Source: Rhynchopus sp. YZ270_cl-10 (lineage: Eukaryota > Euglenozoa > Diplonemea > Diplonemida > Diplonemidae). From it: DNA of 64,000 nt. Numbering within the stretch: the first letter of the stretch is position 1; each line of letters begins with the position of its first letter. The stretch lies in NCBI GenBank assembly GCA_964035575.1, contig OZ037912.1:930001-994000 (forward strand), in the 5' to 3' direction. The position numbers and the translations under genes are program-made. This document shows, piece by piece, positions 44,984-57,111 of this stretch. The notes below the pieces were generated by a model. That model worked only from the letters and a program-made list of their open reading frames with translations, ran no database searches and was not told the origin of the DNA.

Positions 44984-47900
44984 ATGAGGGTTCGGAGGTA
45001 CGCCAGCTTCGTACGACACCACTTCTTTACACAGAAAAGCCACTTCACCATGCCCGCAGAGCATCCTTCCATTGCACGCCGCTTCCAGCCTGTCACACCC
45101 GAGAATGAAGGGTTGGAGTACCGCGGGATAGTTTTGACCAATGGGATGAAGGTTTTGTTGGTCAGGAATGCTGATGAGAGTGAGGCAACGTCTGTTGCGC
45201 TTGCACTCGCACGCGGGAATATGTCCGACCCAAAAATTGCAGGAATGGCACACTTCTGCGAACACATGCTCTTTCTCGGCAACGAAGCATACCCTATAGA
45301 AGGCGACTACAAGCGCTATCTGCGTGAACACGGCGGCTCCTGCAACGCAAGCACCGGGTCGGACGAAACGAAGTACTATTTCTCTGTGGTGTCGGGCTTC
45401 TTCGATGGCGCGTTTGACCGTTTTTTGCACTTCTTTTTGTCGCCCCTTTTCACCTCAGATGCGACTCTCAGGGAGCTCAACGCGGTTCATTCCGAATACG
45501 GTAAAAACTGCCTTTCCGACGACCGCCGCGAACTGTTCCTTTTGAAGAGCATTGCAAACCAGGAGCACCCTTACAGCAACTTCGGCTGCGGGAACATCGA
45601 CACTTTACTGCACGAACCCCGCAAGAACGGCGTTGACATCCGCGAGAGGCTTCTCCAATTCTACGAGGAAAACTACTCTAGCGACATTATGTCTTTGGTT
45701 ATCCGGTCGGATTTGCCTCTGGACAAGCTTGAGGCCTCTGTTTGCAATGGGTTTTCAAAGGTTTTGCAGAAAGGGTTGAAGCATCTTCCTAGGGAAGCGA
45801 TTCTTGGCCAGAGGCATTTTACTCCAGCAGAGTTAGGGCAGGTGGCACGGTATGCAACCTTGGGGGAGCGTCGTGAGGTGCGCATTGTGTTCCCCCGGGT
45901 GGTGTCGAAGGTGGTGTGCGAGAAGGAGCGCTGCGACCAGGTCGTCATCGAGCTGCTTGGCCACGAAGGGAGCGGGTCGCTGTGCTGCGCGCTTCGTACC
46001 CTAGGGCTTGTCACAGAAGTAGCCTCCGGGGAGCTGCGTCGTCATGCAACAGGGTTCGGTCACATCGCATTGGATTTGACGCTGACGGAGCAGGGCATGG
46101 CGAATGTCTTTGAGGTGGTTGGTGAGGTGTACCGCTACGCGGCGATGCTGCGCGGAAGCCTCCCCTCTGTCAAGGCGTATTGGGAGGAGCAGCGCCGGAG
46201 CTGTGCGGTGCGTTTTAATCACCGCCCGAGGCCGGTTTCATCTGGTCGGGTAGTGTCGCAGCTGGCAAGCGCTTTGAACAACGCGGCTACCCCAGAGGAG
46301 GTGCTCACCCACGGCAGGATATGGAACGACAACTTCGATGAAAGCAGCATCCTTGCCACCCTCGAAGACATCTGTGTAGACAATTCCGTCATTCTGCTGA
46401 CCGGCGAGGTCAAGGAGGAGGAGGAGCGCCGCACGAAATACTACGACGTGAAGTACTCCCTGCGGAAGTACACTGCCGAGGAGAAGGCCGCAATGAACGC
46501 TGGGCTGAAGGGGGCACCCAGCTACGCGCTTCCCGTGAAGAATATCTTTATCCCTGAAAGCTTTGATTTGGTGGCGGGAGGGGACGTTGCGCCGACCGAG
46601 CATCCAACAGTGGCGCATCAGTGCAGCTTTGCAAAAGTCTGGTGGAAGCAGGACACACGGTTTCTTACCCCAAAGACCAACGCTTCACTGTATCTAATGT
46701 CCTCCGCTCTCACCGCAACGTGCAGGCACAAAGTCTTTGCAGACGCCTATGTGAACCTTCTCTGCATGGCCTTCGAAGCTCGGTACTACGACGCAGATGT
46801 GTGCGCCCCCTGGCATGTCGCCACCAACCATGGGCGCTCTGCGTTGCACATCAGTTTGAAAGGGTTTTCGGATAAGGTTCCGTTGCTGATGACGATGCTG
46901 CTGGAGGATGTGTTGGCCTTTGTGCCAGAGGAGCAGGAGTTCTGTGCGGTGAAGGATACCATGGTGCGGGCGTGTCAGAATGAGAAGCTGAAGACGGCGA
47001 CGGTGCTGGCAAACCGTCGGATGCGTGAGGCGATGGTACAGGGAGTGACGCCTGCGGCGTTCTCCGATGCGGCGGTGGAGGCAATGACGTTTGCGGATGT
47101 GCTGCACTTTGCGAAGGAGTTCAAAACACAGGTAACAGCACTGCTCTTCGTGCACGGGAACGTAACGCATGCAGACGCAATGAAGCTTGGCAACGACGTT
47201 GTCTCCATCCTCAAATCCAACGAAGACTGCCACGCCATGTCCGGCCAGCCACGTCCCCGCCGTGTCGTCGCCCTCCCCCCCACCGCAGGCACCCCCCTAG
47301 AGTACTGCCTCGCCGCGCACGAGCCCAACCCAAGCAATGTTGACTCCGCAGTTGTCATAAAATACCAGATCGGCGCTGACAGTTTCAGGACGCAGGCTCT
47401 GCTGGCGGTGCTTGCGCAGGTATGTTACAATGTAATGTTTGGGTGTTAAAATGAATTTTTTTTAACAGCTGATCTCGCCCCGATTCTTCACCGCACTGCG
47501 GACAAAGCAGCAGCTTGGGTACGGGGTGAGCAGCGGGATACACTCTGAGCACAACGAACGCTCATTCCACTTCTCGGTGCGGTCGGGTGTGCTACCGCCG
47601 TCGCAGGTGCACGAGAGGATCGACGCGTTCCTGGCAGGCATGGGCAGCGATTTGGAAGCGATGCCCGACGCAGACGTGCAGGCCAGCATTGACGCCTCGA
47701 AGGAAAGCTTCAGCCAGCCACACCCAAACCTCGCGCACGAACACGCCCGCCTCCTCACGGAGATCCTCAACGGCACGCACTGCTGGAAGCGGGAGGAGGT
47801 ATGCCGCCGCCCCACTGTCATTTTTGTTTTACGTTTTCACCTCTCTGCACCCACACCTTTTTTGCAGTGCATCGTATCAGAGCTTGCGACACTCACGAAG

Positions 47901-48176
47901 GCTGACATTGTTTCGCTGTTCCGCACCCACTTTGTACCTAACAAATGGGACGAAGCGCCCTGTAGACGTGTCTTTGCAGCGTACAGCTACTGCGACAAGC
48001 ATGCTGCGGAGGAGCTCGATGCTGTGCGCACACGCATCACACGCCGCATCAACGACGAGACGGAGGCACGTGTCCTGCACGTACCGGAAGAGAACCCTCT
48101 CCCATGGCAGGACACCATGCCCCTCTTTCCCTGCCACGCCGCACCACGTGTCTTCGGAGAAAAGGAAAAGCTATGA
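44984..48176 (+). CDS. Insulysin-like zinc metallopeptidase (family M16A), three exons
   Basis: Exons 44984-47419, 47469-47798 and 47868-48176 give 1024 residues, the usual length for insulin-degrading enzymes. The inverted zinc motif HFCEH is at residues 90-94 (His90, Glu93, His94) with the second glutamate ligand Glu171 in NAVHSEYGKNCLSDDRRE, so the N-terminal half is catalytic. The C-terminal half has the catalytically silent M16 repeats, including the RTKQQLGYGVSSG segment that binds substrate in the chamber. The first ATG (44984) follows ACCACAG directly and gives an Arg-rich start MRVRRYASFVRHHFF, a possible mitochondrial presequence. A second in-frame ATG at 45050 (MPAEHPSIARRFQP) would give a cytosolic form. 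Introns of 49 and 69 nt have donors GTATGT and GTATGC. Role: degradation of small peptides. Confidence 0.92.
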
Positions 48177-49000
48177 TCCACTATGTGTGCAGAAACCACA
48201 TTTCATGTGTTCAGGGGGTTTTCTCACAAAAAGGATGCATATCATAAACGAAAGGTGTGCGGTGTGCAAGCAGAATGGGGGATGTGCCTAGACGTCTTCC
48301 CCTTTGTTTAACAGAGGGGTTGAGGGAAACACCTTTTGCAACCATGAAGTGTCAACCCGTTTTTGGCCTCAAAGAGGTTTCCTCTTCACGGCCAAGGTAG
48401 TGGGAGCGTATTGCAGTAAAAAATATCAGAATATAGTATACACTTTACGCACAAAACAAAAGGTGATTTTTTTTTTTTTTTTTTGCGAAATGTAGATTTT
48501 AAAAGAATGAAAAAATGGGGGAAGTGGAGAAGAATGGTATTAGCGATTATATTGTGGTGTTCAAAAAAGCGGTCGGTGGATTATATAGCCTCCCTCGGTG
48601 TGGGGCGTTTCCTGAGTAGGATGTAATAACAACAACAAAACAAACAAAAACAAAAAAAAAGGGGGGGTATCGCTGAGCTGCCCTGTTTTGTTGTATCTAT
48701 GTGGGGTGCAGGGTGCTTTGGGTCTGTTCAAACAAATCAATAAAATATAGAGTTTCTCGGGGGCAATTATAGTAGAGTTTTCGCACCCCAGTTTAAGAAA
48801 ATGTGGGGGGCAAAAACGGTTTGCGGGGGATTTTTACGAAGAGGCAAGCCATCTTCAAACCCAGCGTGTTCCAGCGCGATAACGATAGTGCCAAAGATGT
48901 GTGTGCACGAGAGGCATGATGGGCATGACATGTTTTTCAAGGTGCAAAACCAAGATGAGCATTGTCTCGCAAAACCTTGTTCTTTTCCTTTTTGTTTTGG
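48177..49000. other. Spacer after insulysin
   Basis: R7 copy 2 (48367-48460), poly-T, and a GATGTGTGTGCACGAGAGGC motif at about 48895. No gene. Confidence 0.5.
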
Positions 49001-49324
49001 GAAGGCTCGTTTTTCCTTTTAATGTTACAAAGTAACAATAAACCATTTTTCCCGGTGACCCCCCCCTCCCCACCCCCTATGTTACACGGAAAACCCGTTT
49101 TTCCAAATTTTCATTTATTGTAACAACAAGGCGCAGTGGACGTGCACATCCGAAAACACCCGCATTTGCATTTCCGGAATCCGTCCGCACTGTGGTGGGG
49201 TCAATCTGCCTAAATGGACAAGTTCTTGTTGTTGGAAAAAGCCACTTTTTCCCGCCATTGTTACAAAAAAAAAAGTTTTTTCCCCGGATTTCGGTCGGAC
49301 CCCCTCCCCCCCCCCTTTATTGTT

Positions 49325-50832
49325 ACACCACGCTGGATGATAGGGGTCACATGATAGGGTGACATGATAGGGCACATGTTAGGATCCTAACATGTGCCCT
49401 ATCATGTACCCTAACATGTACCCTATCATGTGACCTATCATGTGCCCTATCATGTACCCTATCATGTACCCTAACATGTGCCCTATCATGTGACCCTATC
49501 AATCCTATCATGTGACCTATCATGTGAACCGGGGAATCCTATCATGTGCCCTATCATGTACCCTATCATGTACCCTATCATGTGCCCTATGGCCACATGA
49601 TAGGGCACATGATAGGCCACATGTTAGGGTACATCATATCAAGTTCACCGCAAAAATTACCACCAGCACTGAAAAGTGACCAGGCAGTCCACTTGACAAA
49701 CACATCGGTTTGTTGTCAAATAAGTCATCCACCATACACTGAGGAGATAATGATCCAACAATTTACAAGAAAGATTACTTAACCTACTGCTGGAAATTGC
49801 CAGGTCGTAGTAACACACAAAGTGTGCCTCCGTTCGGGAAGACCGGATATTCTAGAGACCAAAAAGGCCTCAAGAATATCTTCCGGTAGTCAAGGTATAA
49901 CCGAGTGAACGGCCCAAGACCCCCGTGGAGAAGTTAAATGTTGTAATGCTATCAAGTAGAAACTGCGAACACTGTCTTACCCTCCTCAATGCATGGTAGA
50001 ATATGTCTTTAACAACAAACCGAGCTCTGCTTATCAAGAGTTTTTAATCTTCCCCCCATTCGATTTTTTGACAAGGTGTCCATACATGCTGACCCACACA
50101 GGTGGTAATGCGACACGTAAAATTTCCACCAGACGAAGATGATGAGCATGAAAAATAATAATAACAACAATCACAAGCAAAATCTCGTTCGTATTTCGTT
50201 TAGTTGGTACGCAACGCCCCGGCGACCAATCGACCACGTGGTTGACCAAAAAAATAATGTGAAGGAATTCGCTGAGGAAATCTGCTACCAGTTTGATCAG
50301 TCAGTACACTACCACACCCGATTTTGGGCAAAAAATAGCGCAACACCGCTTTTTTCCCCTTTGTATCACGCTTATCTGCACAACCGTATTGTATTTAGGG
50401 GATTTTTTTTTTTTTTTTGGAAACTCAAAACCACGTTTTAGACCCCCCAAGATGCTCAAAAGTGCCAAATTTTGCTTTAAATGGCCTCAATTCGTCGAAA
50501 TTAGCCCTATTTTGGGGCAAAAAAAAAAATTCGAGAGTCCCTTTCCCTGGGAGGCACTAGGTTCACATGATAGGGTCACATGATAGGGTCACATGATAGG
50601 GTCACATGATAGGATCACATGATAGGGCACATGATAGGGTACATGATAGGATTCACTGGCTCACATGATACTTTACTTGTTAGATTTCCGACTTCACATG
50701 ATAGTTCACATGTTAGATTTCCCGGTTCACATGATGGTTCACATGATGGGATTTACCGGTTCACATGATAAAATTCTATCATGTGACCTATCATGTAAAT
50801 CTACCAAATCACCCTATCATCCAGCGTGGTGT
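49325..50832. mobile_element. TIR element with CACATGATAGG word arrays (about 1.5 kb)
   Basis: Ends TACACCACGCTGGATGATAG and its complement (49325 and 50832). Inside each end, CACATGATAGGG or TATCATGTGACC words recur more than ten times in both orientations (49345-49640 and 50565-50820). The first array includes a perfect hairpin around GGATCC (49370-49405). The interior (about 49650-50560) has no gene. A second, outer inverted repeat, GGAAGGCTCGTTTTTCC with AATGTTAC, lies at 48999-49035 and 50830-50867, so this element may sit within a larger one. Confidence 0.7.
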
Positions 50833-51144
50833 ACTTTGTAACATTAAATGGAAAAACGAGCCTTCCCTTTGTGTAAAACATTTACTTTTTTTTTCACTTT
50901 TTTTTTTTTTTTTGTGCAAAACATTCAGGGTATTATTATATAGCCCCCCTAGCCCCCACCAAAAAGGTGGTTTTGTGTGAGGCAGTCATTTTTTTCTGTG
51001 GGGGAAACGCAGCGAAAAATTTTCTCGGTAATTTGTGACCACGGCCAACCCACACCACCCCAACCCTGCGGAAAAGCCTCCCCTCCTCTGTGCAGCCTTG
51101 GTAGCTTTCAGCCACTGGTGATCCGCAATCCGTAGTGGGTGTCA

Positions 51145-51530
51145 GCCTTATTGTCGGTAACCTCAGTACATTTACAAGAAACGGTGGCCATGGCACCCAA
51201 AGGTTCCTGGCGAAGCCACGGTACGCAACATTTCTAAAATCGCGCTTTAAAATTGCACTATTTTACAGCCAAACAATGGGAAGGGTGTGAAAGCTTGCGC
51301 CGCAGGCGCACGGTACGCTACTTTTATTCTTTTCGCCACATCTTTTTTCTCACTCATAGTTGGGGTTTTCAAGCTCCGTCCGTCAAATGGAGCCCAACGA
51401 ACCCTTTTTTGCGGAGCAAAAAAGGGAAAATGGCGCCGCAGGCAAAAATTTTTTAAGGTACAGCCTGGATGGTGCGGTCAGCAACCCAGTTCCCCAGGGT
51501 ACTGCATACTCCCGTGGTTCAACCACGGTT
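51145..51530 (+). repeat. Composite repeat R1 + R3, copy 2
   Basis: A shortened R1 (CCTCAGTACATTTACAAG to CACGGTACGCAACATTTC), then R3 at about 51402-51530 (TTTTTTGCGGAGCAAAAAAG, AATGGCGCCGCAGGC, CAGCAACCCAGTTCCCC). Confidence 0.65.
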
Positions 51531-51565
51531 CTTTCCCCCATATTTTTCCCCCCCCGAAATCCAAA

Positions 51566-52500
51566 TCTATATCACCCATTCCATGAAAAACCGTATACAA
51601 AACCCCTGTTTTTGGTAAAGAAACTAGACAACTTCTACTCCACTAATCTTATCGATTTTTTTTTTAATTGAAAGTGCCGAGCTCGGAAATTCACACTAGC
51701 GCATTTTCGACAACAAAAAAATACTTCATATTTCCGCAAACGATGTCGTCCGTGGCCACATAATTTTAACAGGGGCCCAGGTCCCCAAAAAAAATATTTT
51801 TTCTCTTTTTTTGGAAGATCGGGTGCGAAATCTTTCAATTCCGGGGTCGGACGATTTTTTTTTGTGCATCTGTTGATGTCTATTATTTTTTGGGCAGTTC
51901 TTAGGCGGAAGGTACCTACTAGGAAGTGCCTTATGGTGCCCCTTTTACAGAGGAATTCCTCTATATTTTAAGGCCACGCGTTCGTCAACAAAAAATTGCC
52001 CAAGCACACGTTTGAAAGATGCATTGCAATATCTTGCAATTCCGAGGGGTCGTACGACCAACGGGTAGACGCAGAAGGCGACCAGGGTACTACCGTATAC
52101 CAGCGGCGAACACCCCATTTTCCAAGGTAATTTGCCCTGCTATATACAGCTATAGTGCACAAGTCTTCATGGTAAAAAAAGTAGACAACTTCTACTCCAC
52201 TAATCTTCTCGATTTTTTTTTTAATGAAAAGCGCTGAGCTCGGAAATTCACACTAGCGGGGTTTTGGGGGGTTTTTGTGACCAGGAAATTGTCGAGGTAA
52301 CTGGGAGATCCGGACCCAAAACTCTCCCACACATCCTCGGATGGGATTTTTTTTTTATTTTTTTTTGAAAAAAATATTCTCAGATCCGGGGAGTCAAAAT
52401 GAATCAAATGCGGGGTCGGACGATAAAAAATTTGCATCTGGGTTCTCTGAGTGACTTTTTTTTGCAAAAGTATACGGAATTTCATGGAATGGGTGATATA
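51566..52500. mobile_element. TIR element with internal direct repeats (about 935 bp)
   Basis: The ends ATATCACCCATTCCATGAAA..CGTATAC (51566) and their complement (about 52471-52500) are inverted repeats of about 30 bp. Inside, an 88-bp segment (ACAACTTCTACTCCACTAAT through AGCTCGGAAATTCACACTAG) occurs twice as a direct repeat (51627-51705, 52178-52256). A GGGGTCGGACGAT motif recurs after each. Flanking TA dinucleotides suggest a TA target, but this is not secure. Confidence 0.55.
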
Positions 52501-52535
52501 TATTTTTTTTGTGTGAGTAAACGCCTCACACTAGG

Positions 52536-53376
52536 CATACTGTGCAGGCGAGCCGTTTTTAGGCGAGTTTTTCGTTTTCCTGATTTTCAGGAAAAACTCG
52601 CCAAAAACTCGCCCTACTCGCCCATTACTCGCCCATTACTCGCCTATTACTCGCCAAAACTCGCCAAAAACTCGCCTAAACTCGCCAAAAACTCGCCTAA
52701 ACTCGCCTAAACTCGCCCACATTTGGGTGCAAATCCTGGTGCACATACGCACCTTGGGGGTGAAAATGTGCACCAGGATGTGAAAATGGAGGACGGGGGT
52801 GACTGATGACAACATGCCACTCGAAAACACACAAAAAATTGAAATTGTGTCACTTGTATGTCTAATGGCAACCATGTCACGGCAGTGGCTGACAGGCATG
52901 TATGTAAACATTTGCTCCAGGGGAAGATCCAGGCGTGCCATAGATCCCGGGGGACAAGACGTGCTACAATCCGGAGGATGACGAAGACATGAGCCGGGGC
53001 TACACTCGCTATACAACAATGTCCTCGCCATGCCGGTAAATGGCAACCCTTCAGTCAACCCCTTGGCGGTATTCCCCCACGACTACATCGCACCCATCTG
53101 TGCAAGCTTCATGGATCCGCAGAAGCTACAGCTGGACTGGTGGTACTGGTTGTGGAAGCCTACAAAGCAAACTGTAGAGGTCTTGTTCAAGTGGAACGAA
53201 AAAAATTTTCTCTTCAAAACTCAAATTTCCCTCATATTTTCGTGTGTACACTTTTCCCAAGGTAAAATCCCTACCCAAAAAAAAAAACTCGCCAAAACTC
53301 GCCCCCCAAAAATGGGCGAGTTTTAGGCGAGTTTTTGGCGAGTAGGCGAGTTTTTTTTACTCGCCCGCACAGTATG
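52536..53376. mobile_element. TIR element with ACTCGCC word arrays, 6-bp target duplication ACTAGG (841 bp)
   Basis: Ends CATACTGTGC(A/G)GGCGAG in inverted orientation, flanked by ACTAGG at 52530-52535 and 53377-53382. AAACTCGCC words fill about 52590-52720 and 53285-53365 in opposing orientations. The interior holds a fragment of coding quality (about 52930-53200, for example VFPHDYIAPICASFMDPQKL and LDWWYWLWKP) that matches no family I recognise. It may be a captured gene piece or transposase remnant. Confidence 0.85.
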
Positions 53377-53479
53377 ACTAGGGGGGGCAAAATAAATCTC
53401 TGAAAACATTCACCAATTTCAGGCAGGAGCTTGGAATATGGGTTTGGGGCAAAATCGGGTCAAATTCTGTTAAATCGGG

Positions 53480-54060
53480 TCAGGTCCCGAGCTTTTCCGC
53501 CTTCGGCGGAAAAGCTCTTGTGAAGACAAACACATGCAGAATGAAAAGGCGCGTTTCACAAAATGGTACACGTTTGATGATACACAAATGTTGCACCATC
53601 CCCGCGGAATGCATGTTGCCCTTGACACTGGCGATGATGTCATCAAGGTAGGGTTGCGCAATGGAGGTGTGGAATGTGTGTGTAGGCCCTCGCCAGTTCA
53701 GGTACTCTCTCTGGGCAGGTGTCCCCTTCGAGCAAACGTCGGAGGGCGTTCCGTCCCCCGGCAACACTTGCCACTGTCTGAGCCCCTCTTAGGTGTGTCA
53801 CCCAGCGAGTTGATCCAATATACGGGATCGTCAGCTCGCGCCAGTAACCAAACCCGTTGATGTCCAGTACGTGTCTTTGAGAAGGGTGCAGGTGGCGTCG
53901 ATGACCGGGTGAGAAGCGGTGGCGGTTACACACTGTATGTTCAGGCAGTGTACCTGACACCACACCCAGATGGAGTGCCAGTTTTTCCAACCGCGTACAA
54001 AAAAACTGAACGCCCCCTTGTTCGCCTCGCATAAGGTTGCACCCGTCTGTTGCGATCCCA
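53480..54060. other. Coding-like fragments of unknown origin
   Basis: Sequence of balanced composition. On the + strand, 53534-53650 reads FTKWYTFDDTQMLHHPRGMH and ALDTGDDVIK before a GTAGGG that could be a donor. The minus strand is also open (53643-54032). No family recognised; it may be a decayed gene. Confidence 0.3.
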
Positions 54061-54267
54061 TGTTATTTTGCCCAAAGGTGGGACCTAACGGCTAGGTCGA
54101 GTTCGGCATCCCTCTTGGGTTCGGGTGTGATCGGGGTGGAGCGCGCGTATGAGGGCATTCTGGCTGCTTTGAGGTTCGTGCTCGTCGCCGATAGCAGTTC
54201 CTCATCCTTCTCAGACCCCCTCATGCGACAAGTAGAGTACCCTATTTTTTGATTTTTTCCCTCAAAC

Positions 54268-54600
54268 CATGGATGTACAAAGTACTTTTTTCCAGAAAGT
54301 AAAAAAAAGTAGAAAAATCCCAGTACTTGATACTTCAAGTACTTGACCCGTTTTTTTTTTTTTTTTTACTTGATTACTTTTTTTTTTGCATCAAGTACTT
54401 GATTCGGCAAAAAAATGGAAAAGTACTTGAATAAATTCAAGTACTTTTCCATTTTTTTTACTTTTTTTGCCAATTCAAGTACTTGATGCAACAAAAAAAG
54501 TAATCAAGTACAAAAAAAGTGAAAGTACTTGAAGGAAAAAAAGTACTTGAAGCAAGAAAAAAACATTTTTTTCATTTTTTTTTAAATCGATCAAGTACTT
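54268..54600. mobile_element. Left part of an AAGTACTTGA-word element (interrupted)
   Basis: Starts CATGGATGTACAAAGTACTT and carries many AAGTACTTGA words in both orientations. A related element is inserted at 54601. The remainder appears to continue from 55049 to about 55095, and no matching right terminus was found. Confidence 0.55.
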
Positions 54601-55048
54601 CATGGATGTAGAAAGTACTTCACGTACTTTTTTTTGAAAAAAAAAAGTAAAAAAGTACGTGACGAAAAATGGAAAAAAAAAGTACTTTTTTTTTTTTGAA
54701 AAAAAAAAAGTACTTTTTTACCCATTTGGGTGTGGGTTCATATTTCGTGAAAATTTTAGTCACTAAAATTTTGTCCATTTTTCTGTATATCCCCCACCAC
54801 AGAATGGGCGGATTCCGGAAATGCAAATGCGGGTGTTTTCGGGCATTTTTATGGCCGAAAACGCTCCAATATTTTCACGTACGTTGATTTTCACGTGGAA
54901 AAAAAAGTACTTTTTTTTGTTTTTTTTTCGAAATCACGTAAATCACGTAAAATTTTTTTTCAAAAAACGTCACGTACGTGAAGTATCACGTAACCCGATT
55001 TTTGGAAAAAAAGTACTTTTTTTTCGTCACGTACTTTCTACATCCATG
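54601..55048. mobile_element. TIR element with GTACTT 6-bp target duplication, nested in a relative (448 bp)
   Basis: Ends CATGGATGTAGAAAGTAC and complement, flanked by GTACTT at 54595-54600 and 55049-55054. Internal words are CACGTACTT and AAAAGTACTTTTTT. The middle (54728-54850) carries shared inner module B (ATCCCCCACCACAGAATGG to AATGCAAATGCGGGTGTTTT). Confidence 0.85.
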
Positions 55049-55095
55049 GTACTTGAAGTAGACCAAAAAAAGTAAAAAAAAGTAATCAAGTACTT

Positions 55096-55640
55096 TAGGT
55101 CGATTTCGACGAGGCGTTTGCTTCTTTCGGTTTGGTCTAGCTTTGCGAGAAGTGTCGGGGCAGGGCTTTGGACGCTAACAGAATCGACGGTCGCCACCCC
55201 GACCCCTATCCCCGCCCCTACCCCTTTCTCCTGAAGCAAAGCAGCATGGCATTCATAACTGCTTGGGGTATGGTGTACCCTCTCCCCAAGCCCCCTTCGC
55301 CAGTACCACCCACGCCTTCTCCCCTTCAGTTTAGGATGCTTCCAGAACCCAGATGAATCCGAAACCCCTCCGTACCACGCTTCATTTGCCCGATCCCTGA
55401 CATTCTGCCCTTTCCTCGCTTTCAACCATAGCCGCCATCTCTCATCCTCAAGAAAAATCCAAAATTTTCATTTACACGATTTGAATGGATTCAATTACCA
55501 ATAAAATATGTACGTTTCAAGAGTCGCGCGAGCGGGCTCAGGCGGGGGAGCAGTTGAAGCAGACGTTGTCACAGCACACCCCGTTTTCCCAACCTTCCTG
55601 TATACACGCGTCAGCAACCAATACAGGTAGTGTATTGAAA
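55096..55640. other. Spacer with possible gene remnant
   Basis: The minus strand reads LLQEKGVGAGIGVGVATVDS and LLAKLDQTERSKRLVEIDLK (55100-55260) with coding-like codons, but there are no clear ends and no recognised family. Confidence 0.3.
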
Positions 55641-55663
55641 TGATTCTGGGGGGGGGGGGGGGG

Positions 55664-56863
55664 TAGGGGGTCCGACTCCTAATAGACTTGTGTATAAAAT
55701 TTCGTACAAAAAACTCATTATTAAACTTCTGGTCATCTCCAAGGCAACTGCGGGTGAAAAACACCCTCAGAGTGGGTCACAGAGGGCCTGTGGGCCGAAA
55801 AACGACCCAGAAGCCACCCCAGAATACAAAAAAATGGAAAAAAATAGTGAAAAAACGGCTTTTTGACGGTTTTGGCCATGTTGGGCAAAATAGCGTTTTT
55901 TCAAGAAAAAACCAAAAAAACGGTTATTTTTCGACATCACAAAACCTCCTTTGGCACAAATATACCCCAAAAGTGGCCTGTGAGTCCATTCCAACCTGTT
56001 TTGGACATATTTGACACTTTTGGAAGTGTTTTTTTGGTGTTTTTACGTCAAAAAACATACCCTGGCAATACCCTGACCGCGCTCCGGCAGCATTCCGGCA
56101 TGCTGTTTGACCCATATAGGGGTCAAGAAATGGCCAAAAACCCCCGAAAAAGCACTCCGGGAACCCAGATAGTTCCAAATATCCACCAGACACCCACCCA
56201 AACACCGCAGAAACACGACAGAAAGTCGTCTTAAAAAACACACTTTTTTCAAAAAGGCTATTATGGAGCCTGTCTGACGAGCTTTTTGAAAAAAGTGTGT
56301 TTTTCAAGACGACTTTCTGTCGTATTTCTGCGGTGTTTGGGTGGGTGTCTGGTGGATATTTGGAACTATCTGGGTTCCCGGAGTGCTTTTTCGGGGGTTT
56401 TTGGCCATTTCTTGACCCCTATATGGGTCAAACAGCATGCCGGAATGCTGCCGGAGCGCGGTCAGGGTATTGCCAGGGTATGTTTTTTGACGTAAAAACA
56501 CCAAAAAAACACTTCCAAAAGTGTCAAATATGTCCAAAACAGGTTGGAATGGACTCACAGGCCACTTTTGGGGTATATTTGTGCCAAAGGAGGTTTTGTG
56601 ATGTCGAAAAATAACCGTTTTTTTGGTTTTTTCTTGAAAAAACGCTATTTTGCCCAACATGGCCAAAACCGTCAAAAAGCCGTTTTTTCACTATTTTTTT
56701 CCATTTTTTTGTATTCTGGGGTGGCTTCTGGGTCGTTTTTCGGCCCACAGGCCCTCTGTGACCCACTCTGAGGGTGTTTTTCACCCGCAGTTGCCTTGGA
56801 GATGACCAGAAGTTTAATAATGAGTTTTTTGTACGGTAATTTTACTCACAGTCGGACCCCCTA
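55664..56863. mobile_element. Foldback element F2 (1200 bp), arms about 540 bp and nearly identical
   Basis: Left arm about 55713-56253 and right arm about 56284-56825 are almost perfect reverse complements around a loop of some 30 bases. The outer 30-50 bp differ, although both ends carry TAGGGGGTCCGACT or its complement. A 16-base G-run (55648-55663) precedes it and a poly-G tract follows. No protein. The high arm identity means either recent origin or homogenisation between arms. Confidence 0.88.
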
Positions 56864-56865
56864 GG

Positions 56866-57090
56866 CATAGTGTGCAGATGAACATTTTTGGTTCGTCAAC
56901 GAACAAAATGTTCGTCGGTTTTGTTCGTCGATGTTCGTCGACGAACATCGACGAACAGGTCCCTGCCACAAGGGCAACCCACGACGAACAACGACGAACA
57001 TCGACGAACAACGACGAACATCGACGAACAAAAATTTTTTTTCCCCCCACGACGAACATCGACGAACATTTTGTTCGTCTGCACACTATG
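56866..57090. mobile_element. TIR element with CGACGAACA words, target duplication CCTAGG (225 bp)
   Basis: Ends CATAGTGTGCAGA(T/C)GAACA inverted, flanked by CCTAGG at 56860-56865 and 57091-57096. CGACGAACA and TGTTCGTCG words fill most of the length. It is inserted precisely at the junction between F2 and the following G-run. Its end CATAGTGTGCAG is close to CATACTGTGCAG of the 52,536 element, so the two families are related. Confidence 0.88.
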
Positions 57091-57111
57091 CCTAGGGGGG
57101 GGGGGGGGGGG

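Noticed and set aside
49800-49990. Possible tRNA or 5S rRNA gene
   Set aside because: Small hairpins are present but no cloverleaf, box A/box B or 5S core could be made out.
49338-50830. CRISPR-like arrays of CACATGATAGG words
   Set aside because: Words occur in both orientations, spacing is irregular and there are no unique spacers of constant length; they are subterminal repeats of a TIR element in a eukaryotic genome.
55664-56863. Matching open frames on opposite strands in the two F2 arms (MKKVCF..., MEWTHRPLLG...)
   Set aside because: They mirror each other only because the arms are inverted copies; composition is non-coding and there is no family match.
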